DNA from: Alkalibacillus haloalkaliphilus
GTDB lineage: Bacteria; Bacillota; Bacilli; Bacillales; Alkalibacillaceae
Assembly: GCF_007991275.1 (NCBI RefSeq)
Contig: NZ_BJYA01000015.1
Span: 78,568-142,567, forward strand
Direction: 5' to 3'
Length of the DNA stretch: 64,000 nucleotides
Under the pieces are notes generated by a model. That model made no database searches, was not told the DNA's origin, and was given only the letters and a program-made list of their open reading frames with translations. How positions within the stretch are numbered: position 1 is the stretch's first letter; every line of letters begins with the position of its first letter. The position numbers and the translations under genes were made by a program. Of this stretch, positions 30,586 through 38,387 are shown piece by piece.

Positions 30586-31476
30586 ATGAGGTTGGGATCA
30601 CACGTATCAATGAGCGGGAAGAAGATGCTACTTGGGTCAAGTGAAGCGGCTGTATCTTATGGTGCAAACACTTTTATGATCTACACTGGAGCGCCCCAAA
30701 ACACTCGTCGTAAAGCGATTGAAGAATTAAATATAGAAGCTGGTACACAACATATGGCAGAAAACGGTATTGATGACATCGTTATTCACGCTCCATATAT
30801 TATTAATATTGGAAACACTAATAAACCTGAAACTTTTGAATTAGGCGTGAACTTCTTACGTTCAGAAATTGAAAGAACAGAAGCAATCGGGTCTAAACAA
30901 ATTGTTCTTCACCCAGGCTCTCATGTTGGAGAAGGTGCAGACAAAGGGATCAATAAAATCATTGAAGGTTTAAATGAAGTCTTTGATGAAAAGCGTGATG
31001 TTCAAATTGCTTTAGAAACAATGGCAGGTAAAGGTTCAGAAATTGGTCGCTCTTTTGAAGAACTAGCACAAATAATTGATGGTGTAACACACAATGAACG
31101 ACTGTCTATTTGTTTAGACACTTGTCACGTTCACGACGCAGGGTATGATATTGTAAATGATTTTGACGGAGTACTAAAAGAATTTGATGATGTAATTGGT
31201 CTTGATCGATTAAAAGTTTTACACATTAATGATAGTAAAAATGAACGCGGTGCCCAAAAAGACCGACATGAAAACATCGGGTTTGGTCATATCGGCTTTG
31301 AGGCACTTCATAATATTATTCATCATGATGATTTAATGCATTTACCTAAAATACTCGAGACACCTTTTGTCGGCACAGACAAAAAGAATAAAAAGCCACC
31401 TTATAAGTTTGAAATTGACATGCTTAAAGGTGAAACGTTTGATGAAGACTTAAAGTCAAAAATTATGGAACAATAA
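30586..31476 (+). CDS. nfo: Deoxyribonuclease IV (endonuclease IV)
   Basis: AP endonuclease that cleaves 5' of abasic sites, using a trinuclear zinc centre in a TIM barrel. The 296 residues show metal-ligand motifs [31 protein letters not shown] and [13 protein letters not shown] 30586 follows GGGAGGAG. Its stop codon (31474-31476) directly abuts the stop codon of the convergent DUF2624 gene. Its likely terminator lies inside that gene. Confidence 0.96.
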   Translation: MRLGSHVSMSGKKMLLGSSEAAVSYGANTFMIYTGAPQNTRRKAIEELNIEAGTQHMAENGIDDIVIHAPYIINIGNTNKPETFELGVNFLRSEIERTEAIGSKQIVLHPGSHVGEGADKGINKIIEGLNEVFDEKRDVQIALETMAGKGSEIGRSFEELAQIIDGVTHNERLSICLDTCHVHDAGYDIVNDFDGVLKEFDDVIGLDRLKVLHINDSKNERGAQKDRHENIGFGHIGFEALHNIIHHDDLMHLPKILETPFVGTDKKNKKPPYKFEIDMLKGETFDEDLKSKIMEQ

Positions 31477-31749
31477 CTATAACAAATCATCAAGCTGGTA
31501 TTGTTTTGCTAGCTGGTATAGCAACTGATACGCTTGTTTTGCTTCGGCAGTACCAATGTTTTGTTGAATAAATTTAAAAGTTCTTAATCGGTCCTTTTCT
31601 GAAAAAGGATCGATTTTTTCTTTTTTTATAAAGCTCAAGATCATAGCTGCTTGTTCATGGGTAACAGGAATTCCGTACTCTTGACTATACTTAACCACTT
31701 CTTCTGGAGTAGAGTGATACAGCCTCGTTGTAATTAATTGCTTTAACAT
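31477..31749 (-). CDS. yqfT: DUF2624 family protein (YqfT)
   Basis: Small, mostly helical cytoplasmic protein (90 aa) of DUF2624; function unknown. The frame extends upstream to 31794, but ATG 31749 has AAAGGGTG eight bases upstream and gives MLKQLITTRLYHSTPEE, the family start. It sits next to nfo, as B. subtilis yqfT does. It converges on nfo with no spacer at all. Confidence 0.85.
   Translation of the reverse strand: MLKQLITTRLYHSTPEEVVKYSQEYGIPVTHEQAAMILSFIKKEKIDPFSEKDRLRTFKFIQQNIGTAEAKQAYQLLYQLAKQYQLDDLL
31588..31628 (+). terminator. Probable nfo terminator embedded in the yqfT coding region
   Basis: An 11-base stem (31588-31598 with 31603-31613, one G-T pair) has a four-base loop and is followed by a 15-base T-rich run. 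In the plus direction it is a textbook intrinsic terminator, about 110 bases past the nfo stop and wholly antisense to yqfT. Confidence 0.75.
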
Positions 31750-31909
31750 CAAATCAACACCCTTTTTAGTACTTGGATGTTTATGTATATGCAAATAAGG
31801 GAAATCTGTGTTTTGGACCGTTTTGTTTGATTAGGAGCTGCTAATAAGTTAGTATGACAACTTGGGCCCAAAAGTTACCAATTCTTTGAGGGTAGGAAAG
31901 GATGTTTAC

Positions 31910-32614
31910 ATGAATATTAAGCATTATGCTATTTTATTTATTACAATTATGGTTATGACAACGGCATTCATCGTGAATAATATAAATTATGAACAAACTA
32001 TAGAAGAATTAGAGCAGCAGCAAAAAGAATTAAAAATTCAAAATGAATCAATACAAAACCAAAATGAGTATTTCCAATCAATTAATTTAAAATGGGAATC
32101 AGATTTTTCATACCATAATTGGAATGAGATTGAAATGCAAGCTAATAAAATGGTCGAGGACAGTGGAGGTTCTTTTGAGAAGTCGTGGGCACTTTTCTTA
32201 ATTCAAAAATCAGAAGCTTATGACATAGACCCGTTCATTGTATATGAGCTAATTAAAGTCGAAACAGGCGATACGTTTGACCCTGAACTAGTTGGGCCAC
32301 CAACTCAATATGGCCATGCTTACGGTTTATCACAATTTATGGAAAATACAGCACCGTGGATTGCTGATATGGCAGAACTTCCTTATGAGAAAGATTTGCT
32401 ATTTGAACCAACTTATAGCATTCAATTAGCAGTAGTTTATTTAGACTTCTTGTATGATGAGTATAATAATTGGGATGAAGCGTTAACCGCTTACCATAGA
32501 GGCATCGGTGGCCTAGAACAATATCAAGAAGAGAATGGACATGCAGCTAGTTGGTATGCTGTAGAGATTCAAGAAAAAGCAGAAGAGAACCGTAGCTTAG
32601 CCTTTGCGAACTAA
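31910..32614 (+). CDS. Membrane-anchored lytic transglycosylase (SLT domain)
   Basis: Peptidoglycan-cleaving enzyme by domain. The 234 residues have a signal anchor (about 4-24), a Gln-rich coiled coil (about 28-60) and a C-terminal SLT domain (about 95-225) with the candidate catalytic Glu in LIKVETGD, the Gly-rich AYGLSQFM and ALTAYHRG. ATG 31910 follows GGAAAGGATG; the longer upstream frame lacks a good site. In B. subtilis the nfo-yqfY interval holds yqfU, zur (yqfV) and yqfW instead, so this gene is a lineage-specific occupant. Confidence 0.85.
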   Translation: MNIKHYAILFITIMVMTTAFIVNNINYEQTIEELEQQQKELKIQNESIQNQNEYFQSINLKWESDFSYHNWNEIEMQANKMVEDSGGSFEKSWALFLIQKSEAYDIDPFIVYELIKVETGDTFDPELVGPPTQYGHAYGLSQFMENTAPWIADMAELPYEKDLLFEPTYSIQLAVVYLDFLYDEYNNWDEALTAYHRGIGGLEQYQEENGHAASWYAVEIQEKAEENRSLAFAN

Positions 32615-32643
32615 GTTAGTGGCAACAAGTATAATTTATGCTC

Positions 32644-32683
32644 TCCCTCACACACTATAAATACTCCTAAGGAAAGTGAGGGA
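32644..32683 (+). promoter_or_regulatory. Hairpin covering the yqfX ribosome-binding site
   Basis: An eight-base perfect stem pairs TCCCTCAC (32644-32651) with GTGAGGGA (32676-32683) around a 24-base loop. The 3' arm contains most of the Shine-Dalgarno sequence of the ATG at 32690. There is no U tract, so translation control is more likely than termination. Confidence 0.5.
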
Positions 32684-32689
32684 AGATGA

Positions 32690-33124
32690 ATGAGCAACGA
32701 TGATCGACACCCGAGAAGTTATAGTGAAGATGATAATTATTTCGAGCAAAACAATAATTTTAATCCAACTAATGATCCCATCACTGGAATCAGAAATGCT
32801 GAAGATGGCATAAGTAACCGAAGTGACGATGTAGAATTCTCAAGTGATGCAGCGACATTTAATCCTGATGAATTAGACGAAGATAAAATGAGAAAAGAAG
32901 AAAAAGAGTCAAGGTATGAAGAACATGTTGATGCAGGTTGGGGCTGGATCGCTTTAGCAGTATCGTTACTGTCATTCTTTGTATGGACATTACTGTTTGC
33001 CGTTATCGGTGTAGTGATGGGTATATATGCTAAGCGTCGTGGTGCCAATACGTTAGGTAACATAGCGATTGGTATAGCGATTGCAGCAGTAGCGATTAGA
33101 TTGTTCTTATTTCCGATAATATAG
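32690..33124 (+). CDS. yqfX: YqfX-like membrane protein
   Basis: A 144-residue protein with a long acidic, Asn/Asp-rich soluble N-terminus (about 1-85) and two C-terminal helices joined by AKRRGANTLGN, a pattern of the DUF4190-type family that includes B. subtilis YqfX. Function unknown. It precedes ispG convergently, as in B. subtilis. Its ribosome site lies in the hairpin just upstream. Confidence 0.75.
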   Translation: MSNDDRHPRSYSEDDNYFEQNNNFNPTNDPITGIRNAEDGISNRSDDVEFSSDAATFNPDELDEDKMRKEEKESRYEEHVDAGWGWIALAVSLLSFFVWTLLFAVIGVVMGIYAKRRGANTLGNIAIGIAIAAVAIRLFLFPII

Positions 33125-33130
33125 ATGTAC

Positions 33131-33157
33131 GGTCTGCCTATATGGCAGGCCTTTTTT
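33131..33157 (+). terminator. Terminator of yqfX
   Basis: GGTCTGCC (33131-33138) pairs with GGCAGGCC (33144-33151), one G-T pair, followed by six T. Confidence 0.85.
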
Positions 33158-33161
33158 ATGT

Positions 33162-33196
33162 AAAAACCTCCAAATGGATTAACCATTTGGAGGTTT
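33162..33196 (-). terminator. Terminator of ispG
   Basis: A 14-bp perfect stem (33164-33177 with 33183-33196) is followed on the minus strand by a short T run. It lies immediately after the ispG stop. Confidence 0.85.
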
Positions 33197-33200
33197 GCAT

Positions 33201-34304
33201 TTATGCTTCTTGTTCTTCTTTTTGTTTTTGGTAATGCTCTTCAGCTAATTTATCGACTTCTTTCTTAAGTTCATCGACCATTATTTCTTCAGGTACTTTT
33301 CGAATAATTTCACCGTGTCTGAAAAGTAAGCCTTCGCCACGGGCACCAGCAATACCAATGTCAGCTTCACGAGCTTCACCAGGACCGTTTACTGCACAAC
33401 CTAAAACAGCCACTTTAATTGGTGCTTTAATGTTTTGAATATACTCTTCGACTTCGTTTGCAATCGAAATTAAATCAATTTCAATTCGGCCACATGTTGG
33501 GCAAGAAATTAAAGTAGCTGCATTGGCAGCAAGCCCAAATGATTTTAATAACTCTTTAGCAACTTTAACTTCTTCAACAGGGTCTGCACTTAATGAAATG
33601 CGGACAGTGCTTCCAATTCCTTTACTTAAGATCGCTCCTAAGCCTGCAGCACTTTTAACTGTTCCAGCAAATAAAGTACCAGATTCAGTAATACCTAAGT
33701 GAATTGGATAAGTTATTTGTTCAGCTGCCTTTTCATAGGCTTCACCTGCTAAATGGACATCCGAAGCTTTTAAAGATACGACTATATTGTGAAAGTCTAA
33801 GTCCTCTAAAATTTTAATATGGTGTAAAGCACTTTCTACCATAGCATCAGCTGTTGGGTAACCGTATTTTTCTAATAAATGGCGTTCAAGTGAACCAGCA
33901 TTAACACCAATACGAATTGGTATACCTTTTTCTTTTGCTGCATTAACGACTGCTTCAATACGTTCACGCTTACCAATATTACCAGGGTTGATACGAATTT
34001 TATCTGCTCCACCTTCAATCGCTTTTAAAGCTAAACGATAGTCAAAGTGAATATCTACAACAAGTGGAATGTTGATTTGTTTTTTAATTTCTGGGATGGC
34101 ATTCGCAGCACGGTCATCTGGACATGCTACACGAACAACTTGACATCCAGCTTCTTCTAAACGGTGTATTTCATTAACTGTTGCTTCTACATCATGTGTT
34201 TTTGTAGTAGTCATTGATTGAATAATTACTTCATCTTTTCCGCCAATCATGACATTTCCAACACGGACAGGTCTTGTATCTTTACGATGTGTGATCGTAG
34301 ACAT
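33201..34304 (-). CDS. ispG: 4-hydroxy-3-methylbut-2-en-1-yl diphosphate synthase IspG
   Basis: [4Fe-4S] enzyme of the MEP pathway that converts MEcPP to HMBPP. The 367 residues have an N-terminal TIM barrel ([18 protein letters not shown]) and the cluster-binding C-terminal motifs CPTCGR and CAVNGPGEA. The ATG at 34304 follows AGGAGAG on the minus strand. It is monocistronic and divergent from the short NfeD gene. It corresponds to B. subtilis yqfY. Confidence 0.96.
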   Translation of the reverse strand: MSTITHRKDTRPVRVGNVMIGGKDEVIIQSMTTTKTHDVEATVNEIHRLEEAGCQVVRVACPDDRAANAIPEIKKQINIPLVVDIHFDYRLALKAIEGGADKIRINPGNIGKRERIEAVVNAAKEKGIPIRIGVNAGSLERHLLEKYGYPTADAMVESALHHIKILEDLDFHNIVVSLKASDVHLAGEAYEKAAEQITYPIHLGITESGTLFAGTVKSAAGLGAILSKGIGSTVRISLSADPVEEVKVAKELLKSFGLAANAATLISCPTCGRIEIDLISIANEVEEYIQNIKAPIKVAVLGCAVNGPGEAREADIGIAGARGEGLLFRHGEIIRKVPEEIMVDELKKEVDKLAEEHYQKQKEEQEA

Positions 34305-34470
34305 CTTTCAACTCTCCTTTTATATATACAATGGAAAATTTTAAGCTCTCCATAAAGAATCATAACATAAGTTTAGTTTAACATGCTAACTTAGATAACT
34401 GCTATAATAAATATATAGTATTTAATATGTCAGAAAAATGCATTAGAATATAAAAAAGGGAGGGAATATA

Positions 34471-35112
34471 ATGATTGAAAGTGTATTAGGAGTATTTGTC
34501 ATTACTGGGGTTGCGATGTTCTTTTTCTTTGCTGAAATCTTAATCCGTTTAAGAGGGTTAGGTGCCTTAATTGGTGTGATTACAATAGGGTTGTACTTTT
34601 CATCATTTTTATCCACGGCGGATTTAATATTAGTCGGATTGGGCTTTGCTTTAGGCCTCGCATTAATTATTGCTGATGGCAAATTTGTGAATGATGGTAT
34701 TTTAGGAGTTATCGGTTTTTTTGTAGTATTATTTTCAGTAGCTTTCGCTGCTCCTGACGGTATATATGCTACGTATAGTATTGCTGGTGTAATATTAGGT
34801 TCTTTAAGTAGTTTAATCTTAATTAGAATTGATGCATTACCGAAGCGTGCTATGTGGGGAAAATTAGCTTTAAAAGATCAGTTGACAAGTGAAAAAGGTT
34901 ATAATTCTTTAAATGAATCCTACAAAGAGTTAGTTGGAAAAGCAGGGGTGACTGAATCAATTTTAAGGCCTACAGGTACAGTGAAGATTGAAGATGAAAG
35001 ATACAGTGCTGTATCTAATGGACAGTATATAGAACCTGGCCAAAATGTAAAAGTTGTAGCAGTCGATGGAACGAAAATATTAGTTGAAAAAGAAGAGAGC
35101 AGTGAGGACTAA
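34471..35112 (+). CDS. Short NfeD-family membrane protein without protease domain
   Basis: A 213-residue protein with five or so N-terminal helices (about 1-125) and a C-terminal OB-fold NfeD domain (about 140-208: LVGKAGVTESILRPTGT ... VKVVAVDG). It lacks the ClpP-like protease domain of the long NfeD at 6776. Short NfeD proteins usually partner flotillins, but no flotillin is adjacent here; FloA is 26 kb away. ATG 34471 follows AAGGGAGGG. Its stop is separated from the convergent gene by three bases. Confidence 0.85.
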   Translation: MIESVLGVFVITGVAMFFFFAEILIRLRGLGALIGVITIGLYFSSFLSTADLILVGLGFALGLALIIADGKFVNDGILGVIGFFVVLFSVAFAAPDGIYATYSIAGVILGSLSSLILIRIDALPKRAMWGKLALKDQLTSEKGYNSLNESYKELVGKAGVTESILRPTGTVKIEDERYSAVSNGQYIEPGQNVKVVAVDGTKILVEKEESSED

Positions 35113-35125
35113 TCCTCACTGCTCT
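35096..35125. terminator. Bidirectional terminator spanning the ends of two convergent genes
   Basis: A 13-bp perfect palindromic stem (35096-35108 with 35113-35125) has a four-base loop. The loop is 35109-35112 and carries the nfeD TAA. The minus-strand gene's TGA (35116-35118) is inside the stem. A residues lie on the left and T-rich sequence on the right. Confidence 0.75.
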
Positions 35126-35871
35126 GTTTGTTTAGGAATATGCTTTAAGACTAAGTACATAATGATGAAACTACCTAACCAAAATATTATTCCGGATAAA
35201 TTTTGTTGAATACCTGTCCATTGAATAATGCTTACCATGATTGTTGGTAAAGTGGCCACATAAACAGCTAATTTCCAAATGCCACTAAACTGCGCTTCTC
35301 GATTTAACGATTTATTTCCGATGAAACCAGCAAAACCTAATAGTGTAACCTCTGCTAGCTTAATGACAAAGGAAATGAAGAAATAAATAATAGTTGATAC
35401 CAAAATTAAAGTTAAAATAAATTGATCTAATCCATCAACAATTTGTTGTAACGTAAAATCCCCACTTGAAATAACATCATCATATAAGAAAGAGTAATGA
35501 TTTCGGTCAGTGACGAGAGTTGCTTGTTCTGATTGGAAATATAAGACGACATTACCTTCAGCTTGTTCAAAACCTTCTTCTGTAAAGGCAATAGAAGTAT
35601 TACCTTCTTCAACTAGAGATCGGTCTTCATCAAGGTTGACAGTCTCCCCGTCAAAATGTCCAGTTAACTCATCAGATATTGCCGAATCACTTATTTGGTT
35701 CACTGCTTGTTGTGAATCGAATGCCATAATAGCGGCATATGGTATTGCCAATAAAAACATAAGAGTTATTAAATAAACTATTGGTTTGCTTATTTTTTCT
35801 GATCTTAACTTGGCAACATTTTTAAAGTTAGACAAGCTCCAAATGAATCTTTTTAATATATTAACCTTCAT
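35116..35871 (-). CDS. yqgB: DUF1189 family membrane protein (YqgB-like)
   Basis: A 251-residue membrane protein of unknown function. One N-terminal helix (about 28-50) is followed by an extracytoplasmic acidic domain (about 52-145), then three further helices (about 148-180, 195-220, 225-243). This layout and the position before sodA match DUF1189 and B. subtilis YqgB. The ATG at 35871 has GGGAGGAAT upstream on the minus strand. It converges on the short NfeD gene. Confidence 0.78.
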   Translation of the reverse strand: MKVNILKRFIWSLSNFKNVAKLRSEKISKPIVYLITLMFLLAIPYAAIMAFDSQQAVNQISDSAISDELTGHFDGETVNLDEDRSLVEEGNTSIAFTEEGFEQAEGNVVLYFQSEQATLVTDRNHYSFLYDDVISSGDFTLQQIVDGLDQFILTLILVSTIIYFFISFVIKLAEVTLLGFAGFIGNKSLNREAQFSGIWKLAVYVATLPTIMVSIIQWTGIQQNLSGIIFWLGSFIIMYLVLKHIPKQTEQ

Positions 35872-36077
35872 GCAATTCCTCCCATATAGCTCTTTACTAT
35901 AATAACTAACAACGCCCTTGCGAACAATAAATTTATAACATTTTTTATATTTAAATAGCTATTGTTAAGTTTTTGTAAAGAATGTCGAGAATAGGTTTAC
36001 TTTGTTGAATGTATCGGAGCATAATGGACTTGTTGAAATCAACATAGATAAACATATTTTGATCTGAGGTGAGGAAT

Positions 36078-37709
36078 GTGGAAGAAGTTTCAGTTCAACA
36101 AATGATATTCCTGTTTGTTGGTGGACTAGGTCTTTTCTTATTTGGAATTAAGTACATGGGGGATGGTTTACAACGATCAGCTGGTGATAAGTTAAGGGAC
36201 ATTTTAGATCGTTTTACAACAAACCCTTTTATGGGTGTACTTGCTGGTATTGTCGTAACTGTTCTTTTACAAACAAGTACAGGTACAACGGTATTAACTA
36301 TTGGTTTAGTTAATGCGGGATTCATGACATTAAGACAAGCTATTGGTGTTATTATGGGTGCCAACGTAGGTACTACAGTAACTGCATTTATTATTGGTAT
36401 CGACATCTCTGCGTATGCACTGCCAATACTAGCGGTTGGTACATTTTTACTGTTTTTCTTCAAAAATAAAAAAGTTGTTTATTTTGGACAAACGGTATTC
36501 GGTTTTGGAGCCATTTTCTATGGACTGGAGCTAATGAGTGACGGGCTAAGACCTCTGAGAGGAATGCAAGCATTCCAAGATCTGACTGTTACCATGAGTG
36601 ATATACCTTTATTAGGTGTTGCAATTGGTACCATTTTTACAGTTAGTGTTCAAAGCTCTACAGCAGCAATTGGTGTATTACAGTCGTTACATGCTGAAGG
36701 AGCAATAGAGCTTCAAGCTGCTTTACCTGTGTTATTTGGTGATAATATTGGTACGACAATTACTGCTGTATTAGCAGCGATGGGTGCGAGTGTTGCAGCT
36801 AAACGAGCAGCAGCTTCACACGTAATATTCAACTTATTGGGTACTACAGTCTTTTTAATATTATTAATACCTTTCACAATGGCTGTAGAATGGTTTAGAG
36901 ATGTATTAGTATTAGAACCGAGGATGACCATTGCGTTTGCACACGGAATTTTCAATGTTTCTAATACCGTAATCCAATTTCCATTTATAGCTTTATTAGC
37001 ATTAATCGTAACAAAGCTTGTACCTGGTGAAGATTCTGTCGTTGATTCGAAGCCTAAGCATTTAGATCCTATATTCTTAGAGCAATCACCTTCAATGGCA
37101 ATTTCTCAAGCTAAAGCTGAAACACTTAGAATGGGTGAAGTTGCAATTAAAGGTTTAGAGCAAACACGAGAGTATTTAAACTCAAATCAACCTAAAAATG
37201 CAGAAATCGCGTTATCATTAGAAGATGCAATTAATAACTTAGATAAGAAAATTACGAACTACTTAGTGCAAGTATCTAGCCAAGATATTACACAAGCAGA
37301 TAGTAATGTTCACTCGACGGTAGTTGATGTTGTTCGTGATATGGAACGAATTGGTGATCATTTCGAAAATATCGTTGAACTGAATGAATATAAAATTGCT
37401 AACAAAGTCCATTTAACAGAGCAAGCAATGGAAGACTTAAACGAAATGTTTGACTTAACCGTTGAAACGGTAACGCAAGCTATTAAGGCGTTTGAAGATG
37501 GAGATGTTGAGTTAGCGAAAAAAGCAATGGAAAAAGAGAATAAAATCGATGAAATGGAAAGAGTTTATCGTAAGAAGCATATTCATCGTTTGAATGAAGG
37601 TAAATGTTCTGGCACAGCTGGAATTATCTTTGTTGACATTATTAGTAACCTAGAACGTATTGGAGATCACGCATTAAATATCGCGCAAGAAGTTAATCAT
37701 GAAGAATAG
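36078..37709 (+). CDS. Na/Pi cotransporter family protein with PhoU-like C-terminal domain
   Basis: Probable sodium-dependent phosphate transporter (543 aa). The membrane part (about 8-310) holds two Na/Pi repeats with QTSTGTTV and QSSTAAIG, and the GDNIGTT motif. The C-terminal part (about 340-540) is helical and PhoU-like, with two ERIGDH segments. GTG 36078 follows GAGGTGAGG; a GTG nine bases earlier lies inside that site. In B. subtilis the pst phosphate operon occurs in this part of the chromosome, next to pbpA. It is not here. Confidence 0.9.
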   Translation: MEEVSVQQMIFLFVGGLGLFLFGIKYMGDGLQRSAGDKLRDILDRFTTNPFMGVLAGIVVTVLLQTSTGTTVLTIGLVNAGFMTLRQAIGVIMGANVGTTVTAFIIGIDISAYALPILAVGTFLLFFFKNKKVVYFGQTVFGFGAIFYGLELMSDGLRPLRGMQAFQDLTVTMSDIPLLGVAIGTIFTVSVQSSTAAIGVLQSLHAEGAIELQAALPVLFGDNIGTTITAVLAAMGASVAAKRAAASHVIFNLLGTTVFLILLIPFTMAVEWFRDVLVLEPRMTIAFAHGIFNVSNTVIQFPFIALLALIVTKLVPGEDSVVDSKPKHLDPIFLEQSPSMAISQAKAETLRMGEVAIKGLEQTREYLNSNQPKNAEIALSLEDAINNLDKKITNYLVQVSSQDITQADSNVHSTVVDVVRDMERIGDHFENIVELNEYKIANKVHLTEQAMEDLNEMFDLTVETVTQAIKAFEDGDVELAKKAMEKENKIDEMERVYRKKHIHRLNEGKCSGTAGIIFVDIISNLERIGDHALNIAQEVNHEE

Positions 37710-37714
37710 ATAAA

Positions 37715-37751
37715 AATCAAGACAGGCTAAGCACTTTAGCCTGTCTTGATT
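37715..37751 (+). terminator. Terminator after the Na/Pi cotransporter
   Basis: A 16-17 base perfect stem (37715-37730 with 37735-37751) with a four-base loop separates the transporter from the tRNA cluster. It lacks a long T run, so it may be bidirectional or partly efficient. Confidence 0.75.
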
Positions 37752-37791
37752 AATAAATTAAATGCTTTTATAAAAAAACCAATCAACTCTG

Positions 37792-37820
37792 TTGACAACC
37801 CTACAGTATCATGGTAAATT
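37792..37820 (+). promoter_or_regulatory. Promoter of the tRNA cluster
   Basis: A perfect TTGACA (37792-37797) is followed after 17 bases by TAAATT (37815-37820). Transcription would begin near 37827, about 50 bases before tRNA-Asn. Confidence 0.65.
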
Positions 37821-37879
37821 ATATCTCGTCGCTGTTGATAGGTTTTAGCTTACACAGCACAAACATACCTTTGTTATTT

Positions 37880-37954
37880 TCCAGCGTAGCTCAGAGGTAG
37901 AGCAGTTGGCTGTTAACCAATTGGTCGCAGGTTCGAATCCTGCCGCTGGAGCCA
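37880..37954 (+). tRNA. tRNA-Asn (GTT)
   Basis: Full cloverleaf: acceptor TCCAGCG pairs with CGCTGGA, the anticodon loop is CTGTTAA, the T arm contains GGTTCGAATCC, and the 3' CCA is encoded. It is the first gene of a five-tRNA cluster. Confidence 0.97.
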
Positions 37955-37955
37955 T

Positions 37956-38029
37956 GGCGGCGTAGCTCAGCTGGCGAGAGCGTACGGTTCATACCCGTGA
38001 GGTCGGGGGTTCGATCCCCTCCGCCGCTA
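37956..38029 (+). tRNA. tRNA-Met (CAT), elongator
   Basis: The acceptor GGCGGCG pairs with CGCCGCT (first pair G-T). The anticodon stem-loop is TACGG TTCATAC CCGTG. The acceptor and D-arm match the Bacillus elongator tRNA-Met and lack the three-GC-pair anticodon stem of the initiator. The 3' CCA is not encoded: the next bases are TTA. Confidence 0.93.
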
Positions 38030-38061
38030 TTACATAATTATAAACTTACATACTTAAATAT

Positions 38062-38138
38062 GGCGGTCGTGGCGAAGGGGTTAACGCACCGGATTGTGGC
38101 TCCGGCACTCGTGGGTTCGATTCCCACCGATCGCCCCA
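38062..38138 (+). tRNA. tRNA-His (GTG)
   Basis: The anticodon loop is TTGTGGC. The gene starts with the extra G(-1) typical of tRNA-His, paired with C73, and the acceptor GCGGTCG pairs with CGATCGC. CCA is encoded. Confidence 0.96.
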
Positions 38139-38148
38139 TTACTTAAGT

Positions 38149-38225
38149 GGACCCTTAGCTCAGCTGGTTAGAGCTATCGGCTCATAACCGATCGGTCGCA
38201 GGTTCGAGTCCTGCAGGGTCCACCA
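38149..38225 (+). tRNA. tRNA-Ile2 (CAT, lysidine type)
   Basis: The acceptor GGACCCT pairs with AGGGTCC. The anticodon loop is CTCATAA. The anticodon reads Met, but the acceptor and D-arm (GGACCCTTAGCTCAG) resemble tRNA-Ile2, whose C34 is modified to lysidine by TilS so that it reads AUA. CCA is encoded. A Met identity cannot be fully excluded without identity-element analysis. Confidence 0.78.
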
Positions 38226-38246
38226 TTACAATGTTATATTTTATTC

Positions 38247-38339
38247 GGAGGAGTACCCAAGTCTGGCTGAAGGGAGCGGTCTTGAAAACCGCCAGGGGCT
38301 TCACGGCCCGCGGGGGTTCGAATCCCTCCTCCTCCGCCA
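38247..38339 (+). tRNA. tRNA-Ser (TGA)
   Basis: Class II tRNA with a long variable arm (GGGGCTTCACGGCCC region). The acceptor GGAGGAG pairs with CTCCTCC, the anticodon loop is CTTGAAA, and CCA is encoded. It is the last gene of the cluster. Confidence 0.96.
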
Positions 38340-38345
38340 TTAAAT

Positions 38346-38372
38346 CAAGCTTATATATGAGCTTGTTTTTTT
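38346..38372 (+). terminator. Terminator of the tRNA cluster
   Basis: CAAGCT (38346-38351) pairs with AGCTTG (38360-38365), followed by a T run, seven bases after tRNA-Ser. Confidence 0.85.
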
Positions 38373-38387
38373 ATGGTTAAAATTTGT

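Noticed and set aside
37880..38339. Repeat or CRISPR-like array
   Set aside because: The regular structure is fully explained by five tRNA cloverleaves with different anticodons.
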